From assembly GCA_001626655.1 (NCBI GenBank), contig LUOC01000220.1, positions 1-14,631 of the forward strand: a stretch of 14,631 nucleotides of DNA, read 5' to 3'. Positions 1 to 8,094 of this stretch are shown in pieces. Under the pieces are notes generated by a model, which saw only the letters and a list, made by a program, of their open reading frames with translations, searched no databases and had not been told where the DNA came from. Positions within the stretch are counted from its first letter, which is position 1; each line of letters begins with the position of its first letter. Position numbers and translations under genes: made by a program. This stretch comes from Fidelibacterota bacterium REDSEA-S14_B6. GTDB taxonomy: Bacteria; Fidelibacterota; Marinisomatia; Marinisomatales; S15-B10.

Positions 1-650
1 GCATCAGCCGAATGGTTCTATTGGAAGCGGGCGGAATTTTTGTAAATGCCAACATCCGAGGCGGCAGTGAATACGGCGAAGCGTGGCATGAAGGCGGCAG
101 GCTTCACAACAAACAAAATGTGTTCGACGACTTCATAGCAGCAGCCGATTATCTCGTTGAAAACAACTATACCCGCAGAGAAAAGCTTGCCGTCAGCGGC
201 AGATCCAACGGTGGACTATTGATCGGCGCTGTAATTAACCAGCGTCCGGATTTATCCGCGGTTGCCTTTCCTGCGGTTGGCGTTATGGATATGCTGCGCT
301 ATCACAGGTTTACCATCGGCTGGGCGTGGGCCGTGGAATACGGAAGCTCGGATGAAGAGGAACATTTCTCGAATCTTTACGGATATTCACCTTTGCACAA
401 CATTATTGAAAACGGAAATTATCCCGCCACCATGGTGACCACCGCAGACCACGATGACCGCGTCGTGCCGGCGCATTCCTTTAAATATGCGGCGGAGCTT
501 CAGGATAAAAACCGCCATAATCCCAATCCACTGCTTATTAGGATTGAAACCAAGGCGGGACATGGAGCGGGGATGCCGACATCCAAAAGAATTGAAGGCG
601 CCGCTGACTTTTGGTCATTCATGTTTTACAATACCAACACCGATTATTAA
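1..650 (+). CDS. Prolyl oligopeptidase family serine peptidase, C-terminal part (5' truncated by window edge)
   Basis: This is the C-terminal alpha/beta-hydrolase half of an S9A prolyl oligopeptidase, which cleaves short peptides after proline. The reading frame is open to the window edge (first full codon at 3), so the N-terminal beta-propeller lies outside. Counting from the Met at 12, the catalytic triad is visible: nucleophile Ser65 in GRSNGG, Asp148 in TADHDDRVVP (with Arg150, matching the substrate-binding Arg of the porcine enzyme), and His184 in KAGHGAG. The stretches NIRGGSEYG, NKQNVFDDF and YSPLHN are also family hallmarks. The usual GGSNGG is GRSNGG here. The stop lies 3 nt before the cupin start, so the two are probably co-transcribed. 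No signal peptide can be judged because the N-terminus is missing. Family assignment is very secure; cellular location is unknown. Confidence 0.95.
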   Translation, partial: ISRMVLLEAGGIFVNANIRGGSEYGEAWHEGGRLHNKQNVFDDFIAAADYLVENNYTRREKLAVSGRSNGGLLIGAVINQRPDLSAVAFPAVGVMDMLRYHRFTIGWAWAVEYGSSDEEEHFSNLYGYSPLHNIIENGNYPATMVTTADHDDRVVPAHSFKYAAELQDKNRHNPNPLLIRIETKAGHGAGMPTSKRIEGAADFWSFMFYNTNTDY

Positions 651-653
651 TCA

Positions 654-1013
654 ATGGAACCTGTAAAGCTGTCTGAGAAGTTCGGTAAATTTTCCGATCA
701 CTGGGCACCAAAGGTGATCGCCGAGATGAATGATTATCAATTCAAATTGGTAAAGGTTGAGGGTGAATTTGTTTGGCATGCCCATGATGATACGGACGAA
801 ACATTCATTGTGCTCGATGGAGAACTTACCATCGAATTCCGCGATAAAAGTGTAACACTTAGAAAAGGCGAAATGATTGTTGTTCCAAAAGGGGTTGAAC
901 ATAAACCATCCGCTCAAAACGAATGCCGAATCATGATTATAGAGCCTAAGGGTGTAACGAATACGGGAAATGCGGGCGGCGGCTTAACCGCAGATAATGA
1001 TGTTTGGATATAA
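654..1013 (+). CDS. Small cupin-domain protein
   Basis: A 119-residue single-domain cupin. The metal-site motif is complete: His42, His44 and Glu49 (HxHx4E), followed by G56 of the first beta-strand block, then PKGVEH with His83 as fourth ligand. Such small cupins bind Fe, Mn, Ni or Zn, and their reactions cannot be told from sequence. No signal peptide or membrane segment is visible, so it is probably cytosolic. The start ATG lies 3 nt after the peptidase stop, and the 3' end overlaps purD by 17 nt, which suggests translational coupling. A glycine-rich tail (NAGGG, residues about 106-110) follows the cupin fold. The position ahead of purD does not establish a role in purine synthesis. Fold is confident; function is unassigned. 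Confidence 0.9.
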   Translation: MEPVKLSEKFGKFSDHWAPKVIAEMNDYQFKLVKVEGEFVWHAHDDTDETFIVLDGELTIEFRDKSVTLRKGEMIVVPKGVEHKPSAQNECRIMIIEPKGVTNTGNAGGGLTADNDVWI

Positions 1014-2325
1014 TATACTGGTGATTGGTTCTGGCGCCCGAGAGCATGCCATTGTTCGAGCATTAGACAAATCAGACCAAGACAAAGAAATTTACTGTCT
1101 CGCATCCAATATGAATCCGGGTATTGCAGAGCTCTGCGATGAACTCACTGTTGGCAACATCAACGACCCCGATTTTGTGGTGAGTTATGCCCAGGAGATT
1201 GCCGCAACGCTGGCCATCATCGGACCGGAAAACCCGTTAGCCAACGGCGTGGCCGATGCCTTGTGGGGGGCGAGCGTAAAGGTGGTTGGACCCAAAAAAG
1301 ATCTCGCACAATTGGAGACATCCAAGACATTTACGCGAGACTTGCTTAAAGAATACGACATCCCCGGCGGACCGAAATATGATACATTCAGCTCCATGGA
1401 TGGTGTGGCGGAATTCTTAAATGAGCTTGGCGAAAACTATGTGGTAAAGTATGATGGACTTATGGGTGGCAAGGGCGTGAAAGTGGCTGGCGACCATCTA
1501 CACTCTCATGCTGAAGCACTGGCCTATTGCCAAGAGATGGTGGATAGTGGTGACGGGTTTGTCATTGAAGAAAAATTTGTAGGGCAAGAATTTTCTCTCA
1601 TGAGTTTTTGCGATGGGGATAACTTAAAACACATGCCGGCAGTCCAAGATCATAAGCGGGCTTATGAAGGAGACACTGGCCCCAACACTGGCGGGATGGG
1701 CACATATTCCGATGTGAATCATTCTCTACCATTCTTAAGTGATTCTGATATTGTTGAAGCACACAATATTAATTTGGCCACAGCCAAAGCGCTGAAAGAT
1801 AAATTCGGCGAAGGTTATAAAGGTGTGCTCTACGGCGGTTTCATGGCAACAGCCAATGGAGTGAATCTCATTGAATACAATGCCCGTTTCGGCGATCCGG
1901 AAGCAATGAATGTACTTTCACTTTTGGAATCCGATTTTATCGAATTGTGTCATGCTATCGCCGACGGTACTTTGAATCAGACAGATGTACAATTCGCCAA
2001 CAAAGCGACGGTCTGCAAATATGCCGTACCGGAAGGGTATCCCGACAGCCCCATAAAAGGCGAACCCATTGATGTGTCCGATATTTCAAATCCCAATGGA
2101 TTATTTTATGCGTCTGTGGATATTCAAGATGGCCAATTGGTAGAAGCGGGGAGCCGCACTGTGGCTGTAGTGGGCGTGGCTGATTCTATTTCAGAAGCGG
2201 AAGCTATTGTGGAAAGGGAAGTGTCTGCCGTAAAAGGGCCACTCTTTCATCGGAGCGATATCGGGACGGATGGGGTCGTGCAAAAAAGAACAGATCATAT
2301 GAATTCTTTACATTCGGAGTGTTAA
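997..2325 (+). CDS. purD: Phosphoribosylamine-glycine ligase (GAR synthetase)
   Basis: PurD joins phosphoribosylamine and glycine with ATP to give GAR, the second step of purine synthesis, in the cytosol. The 442-residue length fits the family. Domains in order are an N-terminal pre-ATP-grasp fold with GSGAREHA (11-18) and GPENPLANG (76-84), an ATP-grasp core with KYDGLMGGKGVKV (151-163) and QDHKR...GPNTGGMG (217-235), the metal-binding EYNARFGDPEAMN (293-305), and a C-terminal domain. GGKGV in place of the common bacterial AAGKGV, and ARFGDPEAMN in place of VRFGDPETQ, resemble archaeal PurD as I recall it. The start is one of two adjacent ATGs (997 or 1000), both inside the cupin gene and without a strong Shine-Dalgarno. 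An octamer repeat array follows the stop before purN. Confidence 0.96.
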   Translation: MMFGYNILVIGSGAREHAIVRALDKSDQDKEIYCLASNMNPGIAELCDELTVGNINDPDFVVSYAQEIAATLAIIGPENPLANGVADALWGASVKVVGPKKDLAQLETSKTFTRDLLKEYDIPGGPKYDTFSSMDGVAEFLNELGENYVVKYDGLMGGKGVKVAGDHLHSHAEALAYCQEMVDSGDGFVIEEKFVGQEFSLMSFCDGDNLKHMPAVQDHKRAYEGDTGPNTGGMGTYSDVNHSLPFLSDSDIVEAHNINLATAKALKDKFGEGYKGVLYGGFMATANGVNLIEYNARFGDPEAMNVLSLLESDFIELCHAIADGTLNQTDVQFANKATVCKYAVPEGYPDSPIKGEPIDVSDISNPNGLFYASVDIQDGQLVEAGSRTVAVVGVADSISEAEAIVEREVSAVKGPLFHRSDIGTDGVVQKRTDHMNSLHSEC

Positions 2326-2375
2326 TGTGTTCATGTATTCACGTGAACACCTGAACACTTAATCACATTTAAATA
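2320..2375 (+). repeat. Degenerate 8-nt tandem repeat array, purD-purN spacer
   Basis: Seven consecutive 8-nt units run from within the purD stop codon to the base before the purN ATG. The best units are TGAACACC (2344), TGAACACT (2352) and TAATCACA (2360). The first units (2328-2343) are close to reverse complements of these; GTGTTCA at 2327-2333 can pair with TGAACAC at 2344-2350. TGA or TAA at 2344, 2352 and 2360 covers all three forward frames. No Shine-Dalgarno is seen before purN. Confidence 0.75.
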
Positions 2376-2960
2376 ATGAATAGAATTAAACTGGGAATAA
2401 TTGGGTCCACAAAAGGTACCGATCTACAAGCCATTTTAGATGCCATCCAATCTGGTGAGTTGAGCGCTGAAGTATCTGTGGTCATCTCCAATCGAAAGAA
2501 CGCTTACATTTTAGAGCGGGCGGAGAATCACAATATGCCGGCGGTGTTCATTTCTCATAAAGGAAAAACGCGGGAAGAGTTTGACGCTGAAATGACTTCC
2601 GTACTCAATGAACATTGCGTGGATCTGGTTTTGCTCATTGGTTTTATGCGGATTTTGTCCGCAGAGTTTTGCAACACGTGGCGTGACAGATTGCTGAATG
2701 TGCACCCATCGCTTTTACCGAAATACGCTGGAGGGATGGATATGAATGTTCACGAAGCAGTGCTGAACAACGGTGATACGGAGACAGGCTGCACCATCCA
2801 CTTTGTGACGAATGAAGTAGACGGCGGACCGATCCTGATCCAGAAAAAATGCGCAGTGGCAACCGATGACACGGTGGAATCACTGAAAACAAAAGTACAA
2901 GAATTAGAAGGACGAACCTTCATCGAAGCAATCAAGCTGATTCAAAGTGCCAATGTGTAG
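2376..2960 (+). CDS. purN: Phosphoribosylglycinamide formyltransferase (GAR transformylase)
   Basis: PurN transfers a formyl group from 10-formyl-tetrahydrofolate to GAR, giving FGAR. The 194-residue length is normal. The N-terminal phosphate-binding loop is GSTKGTDLQAI (10-20) where GSNxSNLQA is usual. The folate region has IGFMRILS (88-95), and the catalytic residues are present as Asn108 and His110 in NVHPSLLPKY and Asp149 in NEVDGGP. After the catalytic loop the sequence reads AGGMDMNVHEAVL (118-130), unlike the PGLHTHRQAL of the E. coli enzyme and a few residues longer. The ATG start is fixed by the N-terminal fold (MNRIKLGIIGS) but no Shine-Dalgarno precedes it. Octamer repeat arrays lie directly on both sides. 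It sits between purD and purH on the same strand and is surely co-transcribed with them. Confidence 0.96.
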   Translation: MNRIKLGIIGSTKGTDLQAILDAIQSGELSAEVSVVISNRKNAYILERAENHNMPAVFISHKGKTREEFDAEMTSVLNEHCVDLVLLIGFMRILSAEFCNTWRDRLLNVHPSLLPKYAGGMDMNVHEAVLNNGDTETGCTIHFVTNEVDGGPILIQKKCAVATDDTVESLKTKVQELEGRTFIEAIKLIQSANV

Positions 2961-3029
2961 ACGTGTTCACGTGTTTAATAGAACCACCACCGACACTTTA
3001 TCACATGAACACCTAAACACTTAATTGTC
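2958..3029 (+). repeat. Degenerate 8-nt tandem repeat array, purN-purH spacer
   Basis: The spacer from the purN stop (2958-2960) to the purH ATG (3030) is 72 nt, nine 8-nt steps. Units at the 3' side are clear: TGAACACC (3006, identical to the unit at 2344), TAAACACT (3014), and CCGACACT (2990). The 5' side carries reverse-complement forms (GTGTTCA at 2963, GTGTTTA at 2971), so the two halves could pair; the middle (2974-2989) is poorly conserved. Stops at 3006, 3014 and 3022 cover all three frames. No Shine-Dalgarno is seen before purH. Confidence 0.7.
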
Positions 3030-4583
3030 ATGATAGAAAAACCAGCATTAAACCAAGCACCCATAAAAATCAACCGAGCGCTTCTTTCCGTCTTTGATAA
3101 GACAGGCGTGGTGGAGCTGGCCCAATCTTTACATCAACACGGCGTTGAAATCCTCTCTACAGGCGGTACAGCTAAGGCGCTGCGTTATGTCGATATTCCC
3201 GTCACGGACGTAAGTGACTACACAAAATTTCCGGAGATCATGGACGGCCGCGTAAAGACCATCAATCCGCTGGTGGAGGGCGGCATTTTGGGCCTGCGGG
3301 ACAAACACGGCGCCGATGCGGAGGCCAATGAGATAAAGTGGATCGATCTTGTGGTCTGCAACCTATATCCATTTTCAGAGACCATTTCCCGAAAAGATTG
3401 CGACTTGGCGCTGGCGCTAGAAAATGTGGATATCGGCGGCCCCACCATGATCCGCTCGGCAGCCAAAAATGTGGGGTGGGTCTGTGTGGTGGTTGACCCA
3501 GCCGATTATAATATCATTTCGGATGAAGCAGTGTCAGGAGAAATTGCCTTTGAAACCCGCCGTAGATTATCGGCAAAAGCCTTTGGTCACACAGCCCAAT
3601 ACGACACCATTATTCATAATTATGTAAAAGATGAAGATTTGTCTCATGACCTTTCCCTGACCTTTTTGAAACATTCAGAAATGCGATATGGAGAAAACCC
3701 CCACCAGTCCGCAGCGTCGTATAAAATACCGGGAAACAATGAACCCAATATTCTGAACGCAACCGTTCACCAGGGTAAAAAACTCTCTTATAACAATATC
3801 ATGGATGCAGACGGTGCCCTGGCCTGCATTCGGGAATTTGATGGACCCGCCTGCGTGGTGGTGAAGCACGCCAATCCTTGTGGCGTGGCCACGGGAGATG
3901 ATCTTCTGGACGTGTACAACCGTGCCTTCAATGCCGATTCACTTTCAGCATTCGGCGGCATCATCGCATCCAACCGCACTTGCACCAAGGACGTGGCAGA
4001 AGCGATCACATCGGTCTTTGTTGAAATTGTATTGGCGCCGGACTTTGAACCGGAAGCACTGGAAATTTTTAAAAAGAAAAAGAATTTGCGGGTGCTTGAA
4101 ATCGGCCAGTTCGACAAGCGAACACCAAGTCTGGAGGTCCGCAATGTTGACGGCGGGGTGCTCGTTCAGGAAACAGATACGAAAATATTAACCAAAGAAG
4201 ATTTGAATGTTGTAACGGAAAAGGAACCGTCCGAAGCGGATATTGAAACCGCTCTGTTCGGCTGGAAAGTATTGCGCCACGCCAAATCCAATGGTATCCT
4301 GATCGCCAAAAATAATACCACTGTGGGGCTCGGGGCGGGCCAAGTGAGCCGGGTGGATGCGGTTCATATGGCCTTGCGCAAGGGGGGCGAAAATGTGGCT
4401 GGGGGAATCCTGGCTTCCGATGCCTTTTTTCCTTTTCGCGACAGCATTGACGCTATCAGAAATTCAGGAATTTTATTGGTGGTTCAGCCCGGCGGCTCCG
4501 TTCGGGACCAGGAAGTGATCGATGCCTGCAATGAATACAGTATTGCCATGATGTTCACCGGTACGCGGTGTTTTAAGCATTAG
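3030..4583 (+). CDS. purH: Bifunctional AICAR formyltransferase / IMP cyclohydrolase
   Basis: PurH carries out the last two steps of IMP synthesis: formylation of AICAR and ring closure. The 517-residue length is typical. The N-terminal MGS-like cyclohydrolase domain (about 14-150) shows LSTGGTAKAL (42-51), GRVKTINPLVEGGIL (73-87), CNLYPF (110-115) and NVDIGGPTMIRSAAKN (132-147). The transformylase domain shows RYGENPHQ (219-226), YNNIMDADGAL (254-264), the catalytic Lys279-His280 in VVKHANPCG, SAFGGIIASN (306-315), LGAGQVSRVDAV (434-445) and ASDAFFPFRDSID (462-474). The C-terminus is GTRCFKH, with Cys at a place usually held by His. The protein begins with about 12 extra residues before the conserved fold; the ATG at 3030 directly follows the repeat array. 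It ends the + strand run; a convergent gap follows. Confidence 0.97.
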   Translation: MIEKPALNQAPIKINRALLSVFDKTGVVELAQSLHQHGVEILSTGGTAKALRYVDIPVTDVSDYTKFPEIMDGRVKTINPLVEGGILGLRDKHGADAEANEIKWIDLVVCNLYPFSETISRKDCDLALALENVDIGGPTMIRSAAKNVGWVCVVVDPADYNIISDEAVSGEIAFETRRRLSAKAFGHTAQYDTIIHNYVKDEDLSHDLSLTFLKHSEMRYGENPHQSAASYKIPGNNEPNILNATVHQGKKLSYNNIMDADGALACIREFDGPACVVVKHANPCGVATGDDLLDVYNRAFNADSLSAFGGIIASNRTCTKDVAEAITSVFVEIVLAPDFEPEALEIFKKKKNLRVLEIGQFDKRTPSLEVRNVDGGVLVQETDTKILTKEDLNVVTEKEPSEADIETALFGWKVLRHAKSNGILIAKNNTTVGLGAGQVSRVDAVHMALRKGGENVAGGILASDAFFPFRDSIDAIRNSGILLVVQPGGSVRDQEVIDACNEYSIAMMFTGTRCFKH

Positions 4584-4715
4584 AATGTGCCATTAACATT
4601 TTAGCCACCTGTAGATTTCTTTCTGTCCACAGGTACTCTCTGACAAGGATGCTAGTATAGGTGTCAGTATAAATTTGAGATGACATCTTTCCCTTGAAAC
4701 ATGCCATCTCCGCAA
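4584..4715. other. Convergent intergenic gap between the two transcription units
   Basis: This 132-nt gap lies between the purH stop and the stop of the minus-strand monooxygenase gene. It holds short inverted repeats only: ACCTGT at 4607-4612 with ACAGGT at 4629-4634 (16-nt loop), and TGTCA/TGACA around 4662-4685. Neither is GC-rich or followed by a T-run, so no convincing intrinsic terminator is visible. No octamer repeat array is present here. Confidence 0.6.
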
Positions 4716-6374
4716 TCACCGAAGCAGGAGCGCTTTCTTGGTGCGGGATTGGCCGTCGATGGAGAGGCGAACGAAGTAGACACCTGAGGGGAGAGGCGCC
4801 CCTTCCCCGTCTGTTGCGCTCCACTTCATAACATGCCGTCCCTTTGGTGTAACACCGCTTGCCAGTGAGGAAACAGGTCTTCCCAACATATCAAAAACCT
4901 GAAGAGAAACTTCTTCTTCTCTAGTGATGGTGAATTCTACCTTCGTCTCCCCGTTGAACGGGTTGGGGTAATTCTGCTTCAGATCAAAGGCACCGGGAAT
5001 CATCCTCGGTGAATCGGTTGAGAGTGTCGGAGAACCAAGATAGTAGTACCCGAAGAGTATCATCATCTCATCTTCACTGAGCAGTCCGAAACGCAACGTT
5101 TCATCCGTCCAGTTGTCGTAGGTGACAATCAGTCTCATCCCCTCCCCTCTCTGGACGTGCAGGGGAGGATCCAGTTCGAGGATAGGCGGATGTTCCCAGT
5201 CGTAAGCGATGTAGATCAGTTCGCCGTCCAGCTCGCCGCCGACCATCTCAACTCTGAACTCTAACATATGTTCGTGGGCGTGGGACATGAGCTGGAAGAC
5301 GCTCACATCCTCGGGGAACAAGAAAGTTCTCTCCAGTGTCGTTATTTTGTTGGGCGGAAGCTCTAAGTCGAAGTTATTGAGGGAGAGTACCTCGGCAGCG
5401 TGATCGATCTCATCAGGCTTCGCCAGATGCATATTGACGTAGACTTCGCCAACACTGGCGCTGTCGGTCCGGTTGATGTAGTGGGAGTTGAGGTCGAGCC
5501 CCAAGTCAGCATCAATTCTCAGCGCCACGCCGGGCGGAAACTGGTAATTCAGGTATGGCCACTGCGTGCCGAATCCGAAACTGTGCCAGAGGGTGGCAGT
5601 CAGATTTCCGGAAATATAGGAGCCGTCCAGATTGCGAATGTCCCGGTAGGTCTCGGCCGTCAGGTTTGCCCAAGAGGGGACCTCTTCTGAAAACGAGTAG
5701 GCGATAAAGTGGTGGCTTCCGGGCCGCATGATGATTTCAGCCCGTTCAAGGTAGAGGTCGCCGGTAGTGTCCATAGGCTGGAAGTAGTAAAACTCCCGTT
5801 CGAAGTTCGGAGGCACATCAAAAGGGCCGAGATGAAACTGAATCCCCTGCTCCGGCGGCTCCAGTTCAACGAACTCAGGCGGCTCGTACCGCGTCGTGTC
5901 TTCGAGAAGGGACTCCTCCGCTTTGGCCACCACCCCTTCTTCCGGCGCACCGCCGAGAATCCACTCTTTAATGAAGGCGAGCTGACCGTTGGTGAGGTAC
6001 GGTTTTCCGAGGGGCATGAGCGCCCCGTAATGGGGGTGATCTGAATAAAAATGTTCCCTCTCCTCAGCGTTGATCTTTTCCCAAAGGAAGCTTGTCTCGA
6101 GGCTCGCGAGTCCGTCCGTCCCAACTCTGAGGAGTCCGTCACCGCGTGCCGAGGCGTTGTTCGGGACGGCATTCACCAACTGCCCGTAGGCCACATCCTC
6201 CGTAAGGAGAAGGTCAGACTGAGCCGCAAAGTTGGAGCCGACCTGATGGCACTCCACGCAGGTGGGAGTGAGAATCTCCTGCTGGATCACTTCCCATGTG
6301 GCTCGCTCCTGACCGACGAGAGCCGAGAACAACAACGCCGCTGGAGCCGTCCGCACCGCCAATCGCTTAAGCAT
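4716..6374 (-). CDS. Secreted cytochrome c / copper type II monooxygenase fusion with type IX sorting domain
   Basis: Residue numbers count from an upstream in-frame ATG at 6410; the likely start is Met13 (6374), giving 552 residues and a signal peptide (KR-R, then APAALLFSALV). That ATG overlaps the ligase stop by 8 nt. Residues about 39-155 form a cytochrome c-like domain with CVECH (Cys51, Cys54, His55) and GALMP (Met132, likely axial ligand). Residues about 190-460 resemble PHM/DBM copper type II monooxygenases: GSHHF (His233-His234), NSHYIN (His310) for the CuH site; SHAHEH (His377, His379) and EDEMM (Met449) for the CuM site. His379 to Met449 is 70 residues, as between His244 and Met314 in rat PHM. 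The tail (about 475-564) is a type IX sorting domain with QNYPNPFN and PSGVYFVRL. The mature protein has no cysteine outside the heme motif. Substrate unknown. Confidence 0.85.
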   Translation of the reverse strand: MLKRLAVRTAPAALLFSALVGQERATWEVIQQEILTPTCVECHQVGSNFAAQSDLLLTEDVAYGQLVNAVPNNASARGDGLLRVGTDGLASLETSFLWEKINAEEREHFYSDHPHYGALMPLGKPYLTNGQLAFIKEWILGGAPEEGVVAKAEESLLEDTTRYEPPEFVELEPPEQGIQFHLGPFDVPPNFEREFYYFQPMDTTGDLYLERAEIIMRPGSHHFIAYSFSEEVPSWANLTAETYRDIRNLDGSYISGNLTATLWHSFGFGTQWPYLNYQFPPGVALRIDADLGLDLNSHYINRTDSASVGEVYVNMHLAKPDEIDHAAEVLSLNNFDLELPPNKITTLERTFLFPEDVSVFQLMSHAHEHMLEFRVEMVGGELDGELIYIAYDWEHPPILELDPPLHVQRGEGMRLIVTYDNWTDETLRFGLLSEDEMMILFGYYYLGSPTLSTDSPRMIPGAFDLKQNYPNPFNGETKVEFTITREEEVSLQVFDMLGRPVSSLASGVTPKGRHVMKWSATDGEGAPLPSGVYFVRLSIDGQSRTKKALLLR

Positions 6375-8094
6375 ACATTCCATTGAGAATCTCACTGTAT
6401 CGCTCCACAATTACTTTCCGGCGTATCTTGAATGTGGGCGTAATCTCGTCCTTATCCTGATCAAAATCTTCCTCAAGAATACGGAATTTCTTGATTGTTT
6501 CATACGATGCCAAATCGCTGTTCTTTCTGTCTACTTCGCTGTCGATAAGGTCGATCACCTCGGGCTTTGTTGAAAGGTCGCCCAAATCCTGATAGAGCAG
6601 TTGCCGATCCCGAGCAAACTTGGCAATCTCGTCCTCATCGAGGGTGATGAGCGCTGTGAGGTACGGCTTCCCATCGCCATAAACCATGGACTGGCTGACG
6701 TAGGGGCTGGTCTTCAGCAGGTTTTCGATGTTCTGCGGCGCCACGTTCTTCCCGCCGGCGGTGATGAGAATGTCCTTCTTCCTGTCGGTGATGAAAAGAT
6801 ACCCGTCTTCATCAAGATGACCGACGTCTCCGGTGTGGAGCCAAACGTTCCCCTTCTCGTCCGGTTGGAGAAGTTCGTCAGTCGCCGTTTCGTTCTTGTA
6901 GTAGCCGGCGATGTTCTGTGATCCTTTCACACAGATTTCGCCATCCTCCGCGATCCTGATCTCCGTGTCGGGCATAGCCTCCCGAGGTCTCCGTCATTCC
7001 GTACCCTTCGTAAACATCGATACCGACCCAGCTGAAGTAGTGGATTATGTCCGGTGCAATGGGGGCCGCGCCGGAGATCATGAAGCGGATGCGGCCGCCG
7101 AATATATCCATCACCTTATTGTAGATGAGGCGGCGGGCGACGGCTCCCTGCAAACGGAGCCACAGATTCAGAGGTGCGGACTCAGCTTTTTTCTCAGCGA
7201 TCTCCTTGCCAGTCCTGAGAGCCCAGTGATAGATAGTCCGCTGCAACCGTGTGGCGTCACCGATCCCCGTTGCGATTTGGGCATAAAACTTCTCGAACAC
7301 ACGAGGCGTTCCGAACATCACTGTGGGGCCGGTCTGGCGGAGGTTGTGGGGCAGATCCTCAATGCTCTCAGCAAAGGCGGTCTGGTTCCCGTAAGCAAAC
7401 TTTATGAAGTGTCCCAACAGCCGCTCCGCGATGTGGGCGAGAGGCAGGTAGGCGATGGAGAGGTCGCTCTTGTTGATGCCTACCATGTCGGGAAGATGCC
7501 GAATAATGGAGATGACGTTCAGACTGTGGAGCACCCCCGCTTTAGGGTGCCCTGTTGTGCCGGATGTGTAGACAAAGCTGATAGTGTCGTCCGGCCTTCC
7601 TGCCTTGATCCTTTCTTCAAATTCTGGCGGATTTTCAACTCCATACTTGGCGCCCTCAGCCCTGAACTGCTCCAGCGTCATCACATTGGGGAGATCGTGG
7701 GGAGTATACTTGTCAAAGATAACAATCCTTTCAACCCTCGGGAGCTTGTCCCATATCTCCAGCATCTTATCGAGCTGTTCCTGATCTTCCACAAAAGCGA
7801 GGCGGCTGTCGCTGTGCTCGGCGATGTAGTGAACCTGCTCCGGCGTGTTGGAGTGGTAGATGGGGGCGGTGACACAACCGATCCCCTTGATGGCCATGTC
7901 GCATACCTGTTCACTCCTGAAGCGAGAAGGGCGTTTCCGATATCCCGGGACCATCGACCGTACTCCCCCCAAGTCAACGCTTCCCACACCCCGCGCCGCT
8001 TCCGCCAGATGGAGACGTCATCACCGTGCTCCTTCACGTGGTACCAGAAGAGCTTGGGGACTGTGTTATGTCGCTGGAAGTCTGGAGACATCAT
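6367..8094 (-). pseudogene. Long-chain acyl-CoA synthetase (AMP-forming), broken by two internal deletions/frameshifts
   Basis: An ANL-superfamily ligase that would activate a fatty acid as acyl-AMP, then acyl-CoA. It reads in three pieces: 8094 to about 7912 (MMSPDF...LLASGV), about 7911 to about 6984 (QVCDMAIKGIG...GYGMTETSGG), and about 6984 to 6367 (AMPDTEIRIAEDGE...NGMYA). The middle piece has the ATP loop YTSGTTGHPK (near 7550-7580) and the A5 motif YEGYGMTET. The last has HTGD, the hinge DRKKDILITAGGKNVAPQN and a complete C-terminal lid. At each junction roughly 16-20 residues expected in the family are absent and the frame changes; the first loss must be 1 mod 3 and the second 2 mod 3, so the frame is restored overall. 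The pieces sum to about 570 residues against about 600 usual. Pseudogene or assembly error cannot be separated here. The array at 8095-8150 abuts the start, and no Shine-Dalgarno is seen. Confidence 0.8.

Noticed and set aside
4607..4634. Intrinsic terminator between the convergent operons
   Set aside because: The ACCTGT/ACAGGT stem is only 6 bp with a 16-nt loop and no T-run on either strand.
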